Assembly (NCBI GenBank): GCA_035531075.1
Contig: DATKTO010000029.1
Span: 84,815-148,814, forward strand
DNA: 64,000 nucleotides
DNA from: 39-52-133 sp035531075
GTDB lineage: Bacteria > Pseudomonadota > Gammaproteobacteria > Burkholderiales > Gallionellaceae
Direction of reading: 5' to 3'
Shown piece by piece: positions 1 through 8,704 of this stretch; position 1 is the stretch's first letter, and every line of letters begins with the position of its first letter. Under the pieces are notes generated by a model, which was not told the DNA's origin, made no database searches, and saw nothing but the letters and a program-made list of their open reading frames with translations. A program made the position numbers and the translations under genes.

Positions 1-2
1 GC

Positions 3-353
3 ACTTTTACAACTTTGGACAATGCCATCGTCGGCGCTATTGCGGGCTATCTCGCGCTGTGGAGCGTGTACTGGCTGTTTAAGCTGGTAACCGGAAAGGA
101 AGGCATGGGCTATGGCGACTTCAAGCTGCTCGCCGCCATCGGCGCCTGGCTGGGATGGTCGATGCTGCCGCTGGTTATCATGCTCTCCTCGGTGGTTGGC
201 GCGGTCGTCAGCATCACCCTGATCATCGCTGCGCGCCACGGACGCAACATCCCGATACCATTCGGCCCCTATCTCGCAGGCGGCGGCTTGATCGCCTTGT
301 TCTGGGGCCCGCAACTGATCCAAAGTTATTTGCACCTGCTCACCGTACCATGA
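3..353 (+). CDS. pilD: Prepilin peptidase, C-terminal part (5' end outside window)
   Basis: C-terminal part of a type IV leader peptidase (A24 family), the inner-membrane aspartic protease that cleaves and N-methylates type IV prepilins. The reading frame is open to the left edge, so the gene starts upstream of the window; a TTG at 15 is not the true start. The visible part has the second catalytic aspartate in the motif GMGYGDFKLLAAIGAWLG (Asp encoded near 117-119), followed by two hydrophobic membrane segments. The stop TGA at 351-353 overlaps the coaE start as ATGA. In betaproteobacteria pilD is usually followed by coaE, zapD and yacG, exactly as here, so pilB/pilC probably lie to the left. 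Confidence 0.93.
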   Translation, partial: TFTTLDNAIVGAIAGYLALWSVYWLFKLVTGKEGMGYGDFKLLAAIGAWLGWSMLPLVIMLSSVVGAVVSITLIIAARHGRNIPIPFGPYLAGGGLIALFWGPQLIQSYLHLLTVP

Positions 354-958
354 GCTTCCGTGTAGGGCTGACTGGCGGCATAGGCAGCGGCAAGAGCACG
401 GTTGCCTCACTATTTGCCGAACTGGGCGTCCCGGTGATTGACACCGACGCCATCTCGCACCAACTCACCGGTGCGGGCGGTGCCGCTATCCCAGCCATTC
501 GCGCCGAGTTCGGCGGGAATTACATCGATGCAACAGGCGCTCTCGACAGGGCAAAAATGCGCCAGCTTGTATTTTCCGACAACCTGGCAAAACGGCGGCT
601 GGAAAAAATCCTGCACCCGCTGATACTCGCTCAGGCAAAATCTCTCGCCGAATCCAGTCCTGCCCCCTATGTCCTGCTGGTCGTTCCCCTGTTATTCGAA
701 ACATCCGACTATCAAGGCTGGCTGGACCATACCGTGACCGTCGACTGCTCCGAATCAACCCAACTTGCCCGTGCCACAACGCGCGACAGCCTGAACGAGC
801 AGACCGTGCGCGCCATTATGGCGCGCCAGTTATCACGCTCGCAGCGACTGGCGCTGGCCAATGATGCCATCGACAACGACGGCACTTTATCCGCATTGCG
901 CCAGCAAATTTTGCAGCTACACCAGCGTTACCTGAAGCTGGCCGAAAGAAGCAATTGA
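350..958 (+). CDS. coaE: Dephospho-CoA kinase
   Basis: Last step of coenzyme A synthesis: ATP-dependent phosphorylation of dephospho-CoA at the 3'-OH of ribose. The product is 202 residues, the usual CoaE length. The Walker A loop GGIGSGKST is at residues 9-17, followed by the typical DTDAISHQL segment (about residues 33-41), and VPLLFE near residue 110. I chose the ATG at 350, which overlaps the pilD stop (ATGA), over an upstream in-frame start that would add 65 unrelated residues running back into pilD. It is translationally coupled to pilD. Confidence 0.96.
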   Translation: MSFRVGLTGGIGSGKSTVASLFAELGVPVIDTDAISHQLTGAGGAAIPAIRAEFGGNYIDATGALDRAKMRQLVFSDNLAKRRLEKILHPLILAQAKSLAESSPAPYVLLVVPLLFETSDYQGWLDHTVTVDCSESTQLARATTRDSLNEQTVRAIMARQLSRSQRLALANDAIDNDGTLSALRQQILQLHQRYLKLAERSN

Positions 959-1019
959 CGTAGTGCTCTACTCAAGATATTGTTCCAAATATAATTATAT
1001 TACTCACATTCCACCCAAC

Positions 1020-1769
1020 GTGATTAACTACGAATTCCCTCTTAACGAACGTGTGCGCACCATGCTGCGCCTAGAGGATTTATTCGCGAGAATGGATCAA
1101 TTGATCAAGGGTAGCAACCATTGCGACCACCATATGGCCCTTGCAGTGCTGTTCGAGATACTGGAAGTCACGAGCCGCGGTGAATTAAAATCCGATCTGC
1201 TACAAGAATTAGAACGCCAGAAACGAATCCTTGCCACACTCCGCAGCAATCCCGAAATTTCTGAAGACGCGCTCGATTCAATGCTGGGCAATATCGAAAA
1301 GGTCTCCGCCCACCTGCTAGCCTTAAGTGGCAAGATAGGCCAGCACATCCGCGATAACGAATGGCTGATGCTTATCAAGCAGCGTGCATGCATACCTGGA
1401 GGCATGTGCGAATTCGACCTACCTTCCTACCACTACTGGCAGCACCAGGATGAGAGCGTGCGGCGCCAGCACCTCGAATCTTGGCTGGCGCCCTTGCGCC
1501 CCATCCAGGAAGGCCTGGGTATTTTGCTCACCTTGCTGCGTGACAACTGCAAGACCCATCAGTTCACCGCGCGTCAGGGCAGCTTCCAGCAGATGCAGGG
1601 CGGCCGTGTGGCACAAATGCTTTGCGTCATCGTGGATAAAGATCTGCCCTGCATTCCGGAGATCAGCGCCAACAAATACGCCCTGAACATACGTTTCATT
1701 GCTGCCGATTACGCCGCAAAATCCACGCTGTATGATCAGGATGTAGAATTTAAACTCGTCTTCTGTTAA
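1020..1769 (+). CDS. zapD: Cell division protein ZapD
   Basis: ZapD (formerly YacF/DUF1342) is a cytoplasmic FtsZ-bundling protein. The family signature NYEFPLNERVRTMLRLEDLF lies at the N-terminus, and IPGGMCEFDLPSYHYW is the conserved central motif. The GTG at 1020 is preferred because homologues begin with a short residue run before YEFPLNER; a GTG at 963 would add 19 residues unlike the family. No clear Shine-Dalgarno precedes either start. The product is 249 residues. It sits between coaE and yacG, the conserved order in this group. Confidence 0.92.
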   Translation: MINYEFPLNERVRTMLRLEDLFARMDQLIKGSNHCDHHMALAVLFEILEVTSRGELKSDLLQELERQKRILATLRSNPEISEDALDSMLGNIEKVSAHLLALSGKIGQHIRDNEWLMLIKQRACIPGGMCEFDLPSYHYWQHQDESVRRQHLESWLAPLRPIQEGLGILLTLLRDNCKTHQFTARQGSFQQMQGGRVAQMLCVIVDKDLPCIPEISANKYALNIRFIAADYAAKSTLYDQDVEFKLVFC

Positions 1770-1774
1770 TTGCC

Positions 1775-1993
1775 ATGGATTCGAAGAAACCCGCAGTAGT
1801 TGCCTGTCCGCAGTGCGGCAAAGAAGTCATCTGGAACAAGGAAGTCAGTCCCTATAGGCCGTTTTGCAGCGAGCGCTGCAAGCTGATTGATCTGGGGCAG
1901 TGGGCCGAGGGAGGCTACAGCATCCCGCTTGAAGAAAAATCAGACGAAGACTTGCAAACAGGCGAACACCACGACAAACCTCACCAGGCCTGA
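1775..1993 (+). CDS. yacG: DNA gyrase inhibitor YacG, zinc-binding
   Basis: Small (72 aa) zinc-ribbon protein that in E. coli binds GyrB and inhibits DNA gyrase. The four zinc ligands are visible in CPQCGKEVIW (residues 11-20) and CSERCKLIDLGQW (about 31-43), the family signature. It starts 5 bp after the zapD stop and is probably co-transcribed with zapD. Its 3' end overlaps the convergent Nudix-ThiE gene by 13 bp. Confidence 0.94.
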   Translation: MDSKKPAVVACPQCGKEVIWNKEVSPYRPFCSERCKLIDLGQWAEGGYSIPLEEKSDEDLQTGEHHDKPHQA

Positions 1994-2922
1994 CGCAACA
2001 GCGCAATGCCATGCGCGCCATGCTGCCACGCCGTTTCCATATCCCGCAGCTGCAAGCCGCCCAGCGCATAAACCGGAATTGAACTAGACGCGGCCAGCGC
2101 TGCAAAGCTTTCCCAGCCAAGATTGTCCGCGCCGGGATGGCTTTTCGTCGGCAATACCGGGCTCAGCAGCGCGAAATCCAGCCCCAACTCCGCCGCGTGT
2201 TGCAGCTCCGCAGCGCTGTGGCAGGATGCCGCGCACAGATCGAAATCCGGCCTTGCCTCACAAGCTGCAAGCTGCGCCCCCGTCAGCTGCACCCCGTCAG
2301 CACCCGTTTCCATGGCCAATTCGATATCGCCATTTATCAGCACTCGCGCACCAGATAAATGAGCCAACTCTACCGCGCGCAACGACAACTCACCCAGCAT
2401 AGCAGACGACCAGTTTTTCTCGCGAATTTGCAGCAGCCTCAGACCTTTGGCAAGTGCCAGTTGCAGACGCTCAAGAAACACTTGCACACCCAGTTCGGTA
2501 GCATTGCTGATTGCGTACAGGTGAGGCAGCTGCAGGGCGCGCATGATCGGCGCATTGGCAGGCAGAATGGGTGCTACCGATAGATCGGGCAGGCGCTGCC
2601 AGCTCAATAACTGACCCTCTTTGCCGTGGGGTTCGCCTTGCCAATCTGTTACACGGAAAAAATTCAGGCGCACGGTGGCATGGGGGTAGGTGAACACTCG
2701 TGTCAGCCAGGAATAGGCTGTTTTTACGTCTATGCCCAGCTCCTCATGCAGCTCGCGCAGCAGGGCGTGATGCGCTGTTTCGCCCGCCTCAACCTTGCCG
2801 CCGGGGAATTCCCAGTAGCCGGCGTAGGCCTTGCCCTCTGGGCGCTGGGCCATCAGGAAAGAGCCGTCTGGGCGCTGCAATATAGCGACAGATACAAATG
2901 TTAACTTATTCAATATAATCAA
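1981..2922 (-). CDS. Nudix hydrolase (MutT-like) fused to a ThiE-like domain
   Basis: Two-domain protein of about 310 aa. The N-terminal half is a MutT-type Nudix hydrolase (8-oxo-dGTP pyrophosphatase by family) with Nudix box GGKVEAGETAHHALLRELHE and EELGI following. The C-terminal half resembles thiamine-phosphate synthase (ThiE): LLQIREK, LINGDIELAMETGADGVQLT, SPVLPTKSHPGADNLGW and YALGGL. This fusion is common in beta- and gammaproteobacteria; the role of the ThiE-like half in the fusion is not established. The start is TTG at 2922 or TTG at 2913; no ATG is available before the conserved VSVAILQRPDG. The 5' end lies within an AT-rich motif seen elsewhere in the window, so the shorter start is plausible. 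Convergent with yacG. Confidence 0.88.
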   Translation of the reverse strand: MIILNKLTFVSVAILQRPDGSFLMAQRPEGKAYAGYWEFPGGKVEAGETAHHALLRELHEELGIDVKTAYSWLTRVFTYPHATVRLNFFRVTDWQGEPHGKEGQLLSWQRLPDLSVAPILPANAPIMRALQLPHLYAISNATELGVQVFLERLQLALAKGLRLLQIREKNWSSAMLGELSLRAVELAHLSGARVLINGDIELAMETGADGVQLTGAQLAACEARPDFDLCAASCHSAAELQHAAELGLDFALLSPVLPTKSHPGADNLGWESFAALAASSSIPVYALGGLQLRDMETAWQHGAHGIALLRQAW

Positions 2923-2987
2923 CCAGTTGCGAATACACGTTATTGACTAAAAACTCATCGTTTCATGCATATTTTGAGCTTCTGCGA

Positions 2988-3034
2988 ATCAACTTCAACT
3001 TCGCCGGGGGCAGCCCGGCGAAGTTGAAGTTGAT
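2988..3034. repeat. Perfect 21-bp inverted repeat (GGGGGCAGCCC-core hairpin)
   Basis: Arms 2988-3008 and 3014-3034 are perfect reverse complements with a 5-base loop (ggcag). The core CGCCGGGGGCAGCCCGGCG is the same hairpin that ends the large repeats at 36532-37113 and 62535-62955. The outer arms (ATCAACTTCAACTTCG) are particular to this copy. It lies between the starts of the Nudix-ThiE gene and the end of the DUF815 gene. No T-run follows, so it is not an obvious terminator. Confidence 0.8.
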
Positions 3035-3089
3035 GTTGATGTTGGTTGTAACTGCTGGGTATCGCTACGCTCAACTCCAGCCTACAAGA

Positions 3090-3942
3090 TCACATTCTCC
3101 CGCACCAATCCTTCGCAAACTGCCCCGCCACCCTCCCACTCCTGGACCCCCGCATCAGCGACCACTGCAACGCTTGCCTGCGCACCTCATCCGTCATCCC
3201 CTGCTTCCAGCCATGGTGCGCCAGCCAATGCCCCGCCACCGCCAGATATTCATCCTGCGAAAACGGATAGAAGGAGATCCACAAGCCGAAGCGCTCGGAC
3301 AGAGAAACCTTCTCCTCCACGCTTTCGGCCGGATGCACTTCATCGCCGACGTATTTGGTGGCGAGGTTGTCCTGCATGTAGTCCGGCATCAGGTGGCGGC
3401 GGTTGGAGGTGGCGTAGATCAGCAGATTGTCGGAGAAGGCGACCAGGTCGCCATCCAGCGCGGCCTTGAGCGACTGGTAGCCAGGCTCGTCGGCATTGAA
3501 GGAGAGGTCGTCGCAATACAGGATGAAACGCTCGGCTCTGCCCTGCACCAGCCCGACGATGTGACAGATCGATCAGACCCTGCTTGTCGATCTGGATCAC
3601 TCGCAGGCCCTGCGCGGCGTATTCGTTCAGCAGTGCTTTGACCAGCGACGACTTGCCGGTGCCGCGCGCACCGGACAGCAGCACGTTGTTGGCGGTGCCG
3701 CCGCGCACGAATTGCAGGGTGTTCTGCTGGATGCGTTGTTTCTGGTCGTCGATGCCGAGCAGGTCGGCGAGGGCGATGCGCTGGAAGTTAGGCACCGGAT
3801 GCAGGCTGCGCTGTGCGTGATCCCAGCGTAAGGCTGCGGCAGCCTGCCAGTCCGGCGCTTGCGGCTGTGCACCGAGCAGGATGCTTTCCAAGCGGGAGAG
3901 TAGGCCTTCAGCGCGATCAAGAAAACGTTCTAGTTTGTCCAT
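3090..3942 (-). pseudogene. DUF815 AAA-type ATPase, frameshifted
   Basis: DUF815 family P-loop ATPase (cytoplasmic; function unknown) split between two frames. The 5' part (from ATG 3942) has PNFQRIALADLLGIDDQK and Walker A GARGTGKSS, running to QGLIDL. The 3' part (to stop 3090) continues with GRAERFILYCDDLSF (Walker B), SNRRHLMP and WISFYPFSQDEYL, the family's C-terminal motifs. Joining the frames at 3561-3565 by removing one base (an extra A near 3564, plus strand) restores the sequence DLHIVGLVQGRAERF and a protein of about 283 aa, the normal family length. The lesion is either a real 1-bp insertion or a sequencing error; otherwise the gene is intact. Confidence 0.85.
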
Positions 3943-3952
3943 GCTATTTTGG

Positions 3953-4075
3953 CCGTCATTCCCCGCGCAGGCGGGAATCCATATAATTAAAAAACCCGCA
4001 TAGCGAACAAAATCAGCTTGGCTGCTGCGCAGAACCTTTATATCGCTGGATTCCCGCCTGCGCGGGAATGACGGG
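3953..4075. repeat. Inverted repeat of the GTCATTCCCGC type
   Basis: Left arm 3953-3981 and right arm 4048-4075 are near-perfect reverse complements (core GTCATTCCCGCGCAGGCGGG with AATCCA following) around about 66 bp of AT-rich DNA. This is the small dispersed proteobacterial repeat (similar to neisserial dRS3 ends). It fills the gap between DUF815 and argJ, and the right arm reaches the argJ stop codon. A degenerate relative lies at 44755-44822. Confidence 0.85.
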
Positions 4076-5305
4076 TCAGCTTCTGTAGCTGGCGTTGATC
4101 TTCACGTAGTCGTAGGAGAAGTCGCAGGTCCACACGGTGGCTGCTTCCGCGCCACGCCCCAGCACCACGCGGATGGCGATGTCGCTCTGCTGCATGATGC
4201 GCTGGCCGTCTTCCTCGCGGTAGCTCGCGGCCCGTCCGCCATTTTCGGCGACCAGCACGTCGTCCAGATACATCTGGATGCGCTGCACATCCAGGTCGGC
4301 CACGCCGGCATAACCGATTGCCGCAAGGATGCGGCCGAGGTTGGGGTCAGAGGCAAAGAAGGCAGTCTTGACCAGTGGCGAGCGTGCCACGGCATAGGCG
4401 ATCTGCTTGCACTCGGCCCTGCTTTTGCCGCCTTCAACCTTGACCGTGATGAATTTGGTCGCGCCCTCGCCATCGCGCACGATGGCCTGCGCCAGAAAGA
4501 TTGCCACTTCAGTTACGGCAGCCTGCAGCTGTTTGTATGCGTCGCTGTCCGCCTGGGTGATGGCCGCTGCGCCGCTCTTGCCGGTGGCGATCAGCATCAG
4601 CGCATCATTGGTTGAGGTGTCGCCATCGACCGTGATGCAGTTAAACGAGGCATCGCTGGCCTGGCTCACCATCTGCTGCAGCATCGGCTGCGCCACCGCC
4701 GCGTCGGTCGCGATATAACCCAGCATGGTCGCCATGTTGGGGTGGATCATGCCTGAGCCCTTGGCGATGCCGGTAACAGTAACCGTAGCCCCGCTCAGCT
4801 TGACCTGGCGCGATATGGCCTTGCCCACGATATCCGTGGTCATAATGGCCTGTGACGCATCAAACCAGTTGTCCGCCTTGAGGTTGGACACGCAGCCGGG
4901 CAAGCCGGCCACAACCTTCTCCAATGGCAGCGGTTCCATAATGACGCCGGTCGAAAACGGCAGCACCTGCTCCGGGGCGCAGCCCAGCAGTTTAGCGGCG
5001 GCAGCGCACGTCGCGCGTGCGCTTGCCATGCCCTGTTCGCCCGTGCCGGCATTGGCATTGCCGGTATTCACCACCAGTGCGCGTATGCCCTTGCCTGCCG
5101 CCAGATGTTCGCGCGCCACGGTGACCGGGGCGGCACAAAAACGGTTTTGCGTAAACACGCCTGCTACTGTCGATTGCACATCAATCTGCATCACCAACAG
5201 ATCCTTGCGATTGGGCTTTTTGATATTGGCTTCTGTGGTGCCCAGCAGCACGCCATTAACCGGGAGCAGCTCGGCTGCGACGGGAGAGGTAAGATTAACC
5301 GGCAT
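4076..5305 (-). CDS. argJ: Bifunctional glutamate N-acetyltransferase / amino-acid acetyltransferase
   Basis: Arginine biosynthesis: transfers acetyl from N-acetylornithine to glutamate (the recycling route). In bifunctional members it can also acetylate glutamate from acetyl-CoA. The product is 409 aa, the normal precursor length. The self-cleavage site is present in KGSGMIHPNMATMLGYIATD (cut before the Thr of ATML). NTGNANAGTGEQG and the C-terminal DPNLGRILAAIGYAG are family motifs. An AGGAAG Shine-Dalgarno precedes the ATG at 5305. Whether it is mono- or bifunctional cannot be read from the sequence. The last codons abut the inverted repeat at 3953-4075. Confidence 0.95.
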   Translation of the reverse strand: MPVNLTSPVAAELLPVNGVLLGTTEANIKKPNRKDLLVMQIDVQSTVAGVFTQNRFCAAPVTVAREHLAAGKGIRALVVNTGNANAGTGEQGMASARATCAAAAKLLGCAPEQVLPFSTGVIMEPLPLEKVVAGLPGCVSNLKADNWFDASQAIMTTDIVGKAISRQVKLSGATVTVTGIAKGSGMIHPNMATMLGYIATDAAVAQPMLQQMVSQASDASFNCITVDGDTSTNDALMLIATGKSGAAAITQADSDAYKQLQAAVTEVAIFLAQAIVRDGEGATKFITVKVEGGKSRAECKQIAYAVARSPLVKTAFFASDPNLGRILAAIGYAGVADLDVQRIQMYLDDVLVAENGGRAASYREEDGQRIMQQSDIAIRVVLGRGAEAATVWTCDFSYDYVKINASYRS

Positions 5306-5322
5306 TTCTTCCTGCTTTCTTT

Positions 5323-5820
5323 TTAGTATCTTCCACCGGTACGGTGGATGTAATTGCTCATTTCCACGGATTGCATATTCATGCGCCGCACGATGCCATG
5401 CACATGGCGCACGATGCCGCGCATCACGTAATACACAATGGCAGGATTGGTGTTGAGCAAACTTTCAAAATTTGAACGTTCCAGCAGCAACACCTTGCTG
5501 TCCTGTTTGACTTGAACGGTCGCGCTGATCTGGGTCGCATCGCCGCCGACAAAAGTAATGATTCCTGCAATATCACCCGGCTGCACCAAATGCAAGGTGG
5601 CTTTTTCACCCCTTACTGTCGCAGTCGCCTCGACTTCGCCAGCCACCAGTATCATCAAGGTTTTTTCCAGTCTGACGTCGTCCGGGCGCAGAAGATATTC
5701 TCCCGCCTTATAGTCATGCAAGGTCATACTGCTTGCAAGCACTTCAATCTCGGCGTCGCGCAATTCCGAAGTCAAATCGGAATTATGCAAAACGCTCATT
5801 ACCAGTTCGTCCGCTGTCAT
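5323..5820 (-). CDS. Cyclic nucleotide-binding domain protein (no DNA-binding domain)
   Basis: 165 aa; essentially a single cNMP-binding (Crp-type) beta-roll, about residues 15-130: AGEYLLRPDD, LMILVAGEVEATATVRGEKA, LVQPGDIAGIITFVGG, and KVLLLERSNFESLL. There is no C-terminal helix-turn-helix, so it is not a Crp/Fnr transcription factor; a ligand-sensing or scaffold role is possible. The typical phosphate-binding-cassette arginine is not obvious, so cyclic nucleotide binding is uncertain. It lies 17 bp upstream of argJ and downstream of secA on the same strand. Confidence 0.75.
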   Translation of the reverse strand: MTADELVMSVLHNSDLTSELRDAEIEVLASSMTLHDYKAGEYLLRPDDVRLEKTLMILVAGEVEATATVRGEKATLHLVQPGDIAGIITFVGGDATQISATVQVKQDSKVLLLERSNFESLLNTNPAIVYYVMRGIVRHVHGIVRRMNMQSVEMSNYIHRTGGRY

Positions 5821-5841
5821 TGGTTTATTCCCCTTTAAAGA

Positions 5842-8574
5842 TCAACTCAATTTGCCATGGCACTGCTTGTATTTTTTTCCCGAACCGCAAGGACAAGGAT
5901 CATTCCTGCCGACCTTTTCACCGCTGCGTATGAACGGTGTTTTCTCTTCCACTTGTGCTGCTTCACTTTGTCCCAGTGCTTCTTCATAATCAGCGTGGTG
6001 ATACTGAACATTTGATGGAGCATGAGGCGCTTCTGCAGCCTCAATATCCTGTTCGCTGCGAATTTGCACGTTCATCAGGGTCTGCGTCACATCGCTCTTG
6101 ACGCTTTCCAGCATGTTTGAAAACAGCTCAAATGCCTCGCGTTTATACTCCTGCTTTGGGCTTTTCTGCGCATAACCGCGCAGATGGATGCCCTGGCGCA
6201 AATGATCCAGCGCCCCCAGATGCTCGCGCCAATGGGTATCCAGGCTTTGCAGCATGACGAGACGCTCATATCCGTGCATCACTGCTGCGCCTACCCGATC
6301 CACTTTAGCCTGATATTGTTGCTGCGCCGCTTCCAGTATGCGGTCGCCCAAGCCGTGTTCGTCGAGCTTTTTGTCCTGCTCCAGCCATTGCAGCAGCGGC
6401 AAATGCAGCTGGAATTCGGCCATCATGGCCTTTTCCAGTCCCGCCACATCCCACTGCTCTTCCATGCTGTCCGGCGTGATGTATTCGCTGATGGTGCGAT
6501 GCAATACACTTTCGCGCATCGCCGTAATCGTCTCGGAAATATCCAGGCTATCCATCAGCTCATTGCGCTGCTGGTAAATTACCTTGCGCTGGTCGTTGGC
6601 GACATCGTCGTATTCGAGTATCTGCTTGCGCATGTCGAAGTTGCGCGCTTCAACCTTGCGCTGCGCGTTCTCAATGGCACGGGTCACCCAGACGTGCTCG
6701 ATCGCCTCGCCTTCGGGCAGCTTGAACCTGTTCATGATCGATGCCACGCGATCCGATGCAAATATCCTTAACAGAGGATCTTCCAGCGACAGATAGAAAC
6801 GGCTGGAACCCGGATCACCCTGGCGGCCCGCACGTCCGCGCAACTGGTTATCCACCCGCCGCGACTCATGCCGCTCGGTACCGATAATATGCAGGCCGCC
6901 GCTCGCCACTACCTGGTCGTGTATCGGCTGCCATTCTGCACGCAGCTGGGCAATGCGCTGGTTGCGCGTTGTATCGTCCAGCGCCGCATCCATACGCACC
7001 AGCTCAATCGGCTTTTCCACATTGCCGCCCAGCACGATGTCCGTGCCGCGGCCGGCCATGTTGGTGGCGATGGTCACCATCTTCGGGCGGCCTGCCTGCG
7101 CCACAATTTCGGCCTCACGCGCGTGCTGCTTCGCGTTCAACACCTGATGCGGCAGCTTTTCCTTGTCCAGCAAGCTGGACAGCAGCTCGGAGGTTTCAAT
7201 CGAGGTGGTGCCGACCAGCACCGGTTGGCCGCGCTGATAACAATCGCGAATGTCCGCTATGACCGCCTTGTATTTATCCATCGCGCTCAGATAAACCTGA
7301 TCCATCATGTCGGCACGGATAGTCGGGCGGTGCGGCGGTACAACCACGGTTTCCAGGCCATAAATCTGCTGGAATTCGAATGCTTCCGTATCGGCGGTTC
7401 CGGTCATACCGCTCAACCTGCCATACATGCGGAAATAATTCTGGAAGGTAATGGAAGCAAGAGTTTGGTTCTCTTTCTGGATGGGCACGCCCTCTTTCGC
7501 TTCCACCGCCTGGTGCAGGCCGTCAGACCAGCGACGGCCCGGCATCATGCGCCCGGTGAATTCATCGACGATCACCACCTCACCGTCCTGCACCACATAG
7601 TTCTGGTCGATGTGATACAGCACATGCGCCTTCAGCGCGGCATAAAGATGGTGGATCAGGGTGATATTTGCCGGGTCATACAGGCTGCCGCCGGCTGGCA
7701 GCAGGCCTGCCTGAGCCAGCAGCGCTTCCGCGTGCTCATGGCCGGCCTCAGTCAGCAGAATCTGCTGATTCTTCTCGTCGACGCTGTAATCCCCCGGGCC
7801 TTCTTCTTCATCCGGGCGAATCTCTGCTTGGCGCACCAAATGCGGCACCAGTTTGTTCATTCTGGTGTAGATATCCACATTGTCTTCGGCCTGCCCAGAT
7901 ATGATCAGTGGCGTACGCGCTTCATCGATCAGGATGGAATCCACCTCATCCACGATGCCGAAATTCAAACCGCGCTGAAAACGCTCATGCGCCTCTGTGG
8001 CCATATTGTCGCGCAGGTAGTCAAAACCGAATTCGTTGTTCGTACCATAGGTGATGTCTGCTGCATAGGCAGACTGTTTGTCGGCATGATCCATCTGCGA
8101 CAGAATGACGCCCACTGACAACCCCAGAAACCGGTACAGGCGGCCCATCCACTCGGCATCGCGCTTGGCCAGATAATCGTTCACAGTGACGACATGCACC
8201 CCCTTGCCCGACAGTGCATTCAGATAGGCTGGCAGCGTTGCCATCAAAGTCTTGCCTTCGCCGGTGCGCATCTCGGCAATCTTGCCGTAATGCAGCACCA
8301 TGCCGCCGATCAACTGCACATCGAAATGTCGCATCTGCAGCGCGCGGCGGCCGCCTTCGCGCACCACGGCAAACGCTTCCGGCAACAGGGCATCCAGTGT
8401 TTCTCCCTGCTGCACACGCTGCTTGAAGCTGGCTGTCTTGGCGCGCAGCTCGTCATCGGTGAGCGCTTCGATTTGCGTTTCAAGTGCATTTATTGTGGCT
8501 ACTGTCTGGCGATATTGTTTAAGCAGGCGATCATTACGGCTACCAAATACACTTTTAAGCAAATTGGAAATCAT
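5842..8574 (-). CDS. secA: Preprotein translocase ATPase SecA
   Basis: Motor ATPase of the Sec translocon, 910 aa. It shows Walker A MRTGEGKTLMATLPAYLNAL (about residue 100), DEVDSILIDEARTPLIISG (Walker B, about 210), the second nucleotide-binding fold with NMAGRGTDIVLGG and GRAGRQGDPGSSRF (about 500-590), and the C-terminal SEC-C zinc motif DPCPCGSGKKYKQCHG (Cys-Cys-Cys-His), which binds SecB. ATG at 8574 starts MISNLLKSVFGSRNDRLLKQ, typical of SecA. No strong Shine-Dalgarno is visible. Confidence 0.98.
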   Translation of the reverse strand: MISNLLKSVFGSRNDRLLKQYRQTVATINALETQIEALTDDELRAKTASFKQRVQQGETLDALLPEAFAVVREGGRRALQMRHFDVQLIGGMVLHYGKIAEMRTGEGKTLMATLPAYLNALSGKGVHVVTVNDYLAKRDAEWMGRLYRFLGLSVGVILSQMDHADKQSAYAADITYGTNNEFGFDYLRDNMATEAHERFQRGLNFGIVDEVDSILIDEARTPLIISGQAEDNVDIYTRMNKLVPHLVRQAEIRPDEEEGPGDYSVDEKNQQILLTEAGHEHAEALLAQAGLLPAGGSLYDPANITLIHHLYAALKAHVLYHIDQNYVVQDGEVVIVDEFTGRMMPGRRWSDGLHQAVEAKEGVPIQKENQTLASITFQNYFRMYGRLSGMTGTADTEAFEFQQIYGLETVVVPPHRPTIRADMMDQVYLSAMDKYKAVIADIRDCYQRGQPVLVGTTSIETSELLSSLLDKEKLPHQVLNAKQHAREAEIVAQAGRPKMVTIATNMAGRGTDIVLGGNVEKPIELVRMDAALDDTTRNQRIAQLRAEWQPIHDQVVASGGLHIIGTERHESRRVDNQLRGRAGRQGDPGSSRFYLSLEDPLLRIFASDRVASIMNRFKLPEGEAIEHVWVTRAIENAQRKVEARNFDMRKQILEYDDVANDQRKVIYQQRNELMDSLDISETITAMRESVLHRTISEYITPDSMEEQWDVAGLEKAMMAEFQLHLPLLQWLEQDKKLDEHGLGDRILEAAQQQYQAKVDRVGAAVMHGYERLVMLQSLDTHWREHLGALDHLRQGIHLRGYAQKSPKQEYKREAFELFSNMLESVKSDVTQTLMNVQIRSEQDIEAAEAPHAPSNVQYHHADYEEALGQSEAAQVEEKTPFIRSGEKVGRNDPCPCGSGKKYKQCHGKLS

Positions 8575-8704
8575 GTTCTAAATTTTCTGCTCTATGGCTA
8601 TATATAATTCGGGACTACACGTTCAAATAACGCAAACGACAAAAAAGGTGAGGGCTGTCATATTTAAAATAAGACACCTCACCCTTGCACAAAATCAGCA
8701 AAAA

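Noticed and set aside
963..1019. Upstream GTG start for zapD
   Set aside because: It adds 19 residues with no family similarity; conservation begins at the GTG at 1020.
2943..3641. 232-codon plus-strand frame opposite the DUF815 gene
   Set aside because: Runs through the hairpin at 2988-3034 and is antisense to recognised DUF815 motifs.
6868..8118. 416-codon plus-strand frame opposite secA
   Set aside because: Antisense shadow of secA with biased composition and no domain; the same holds for 11484-12497 (ftsZ), 18477-19574 (murG) and 50367-51515 (cbbL).
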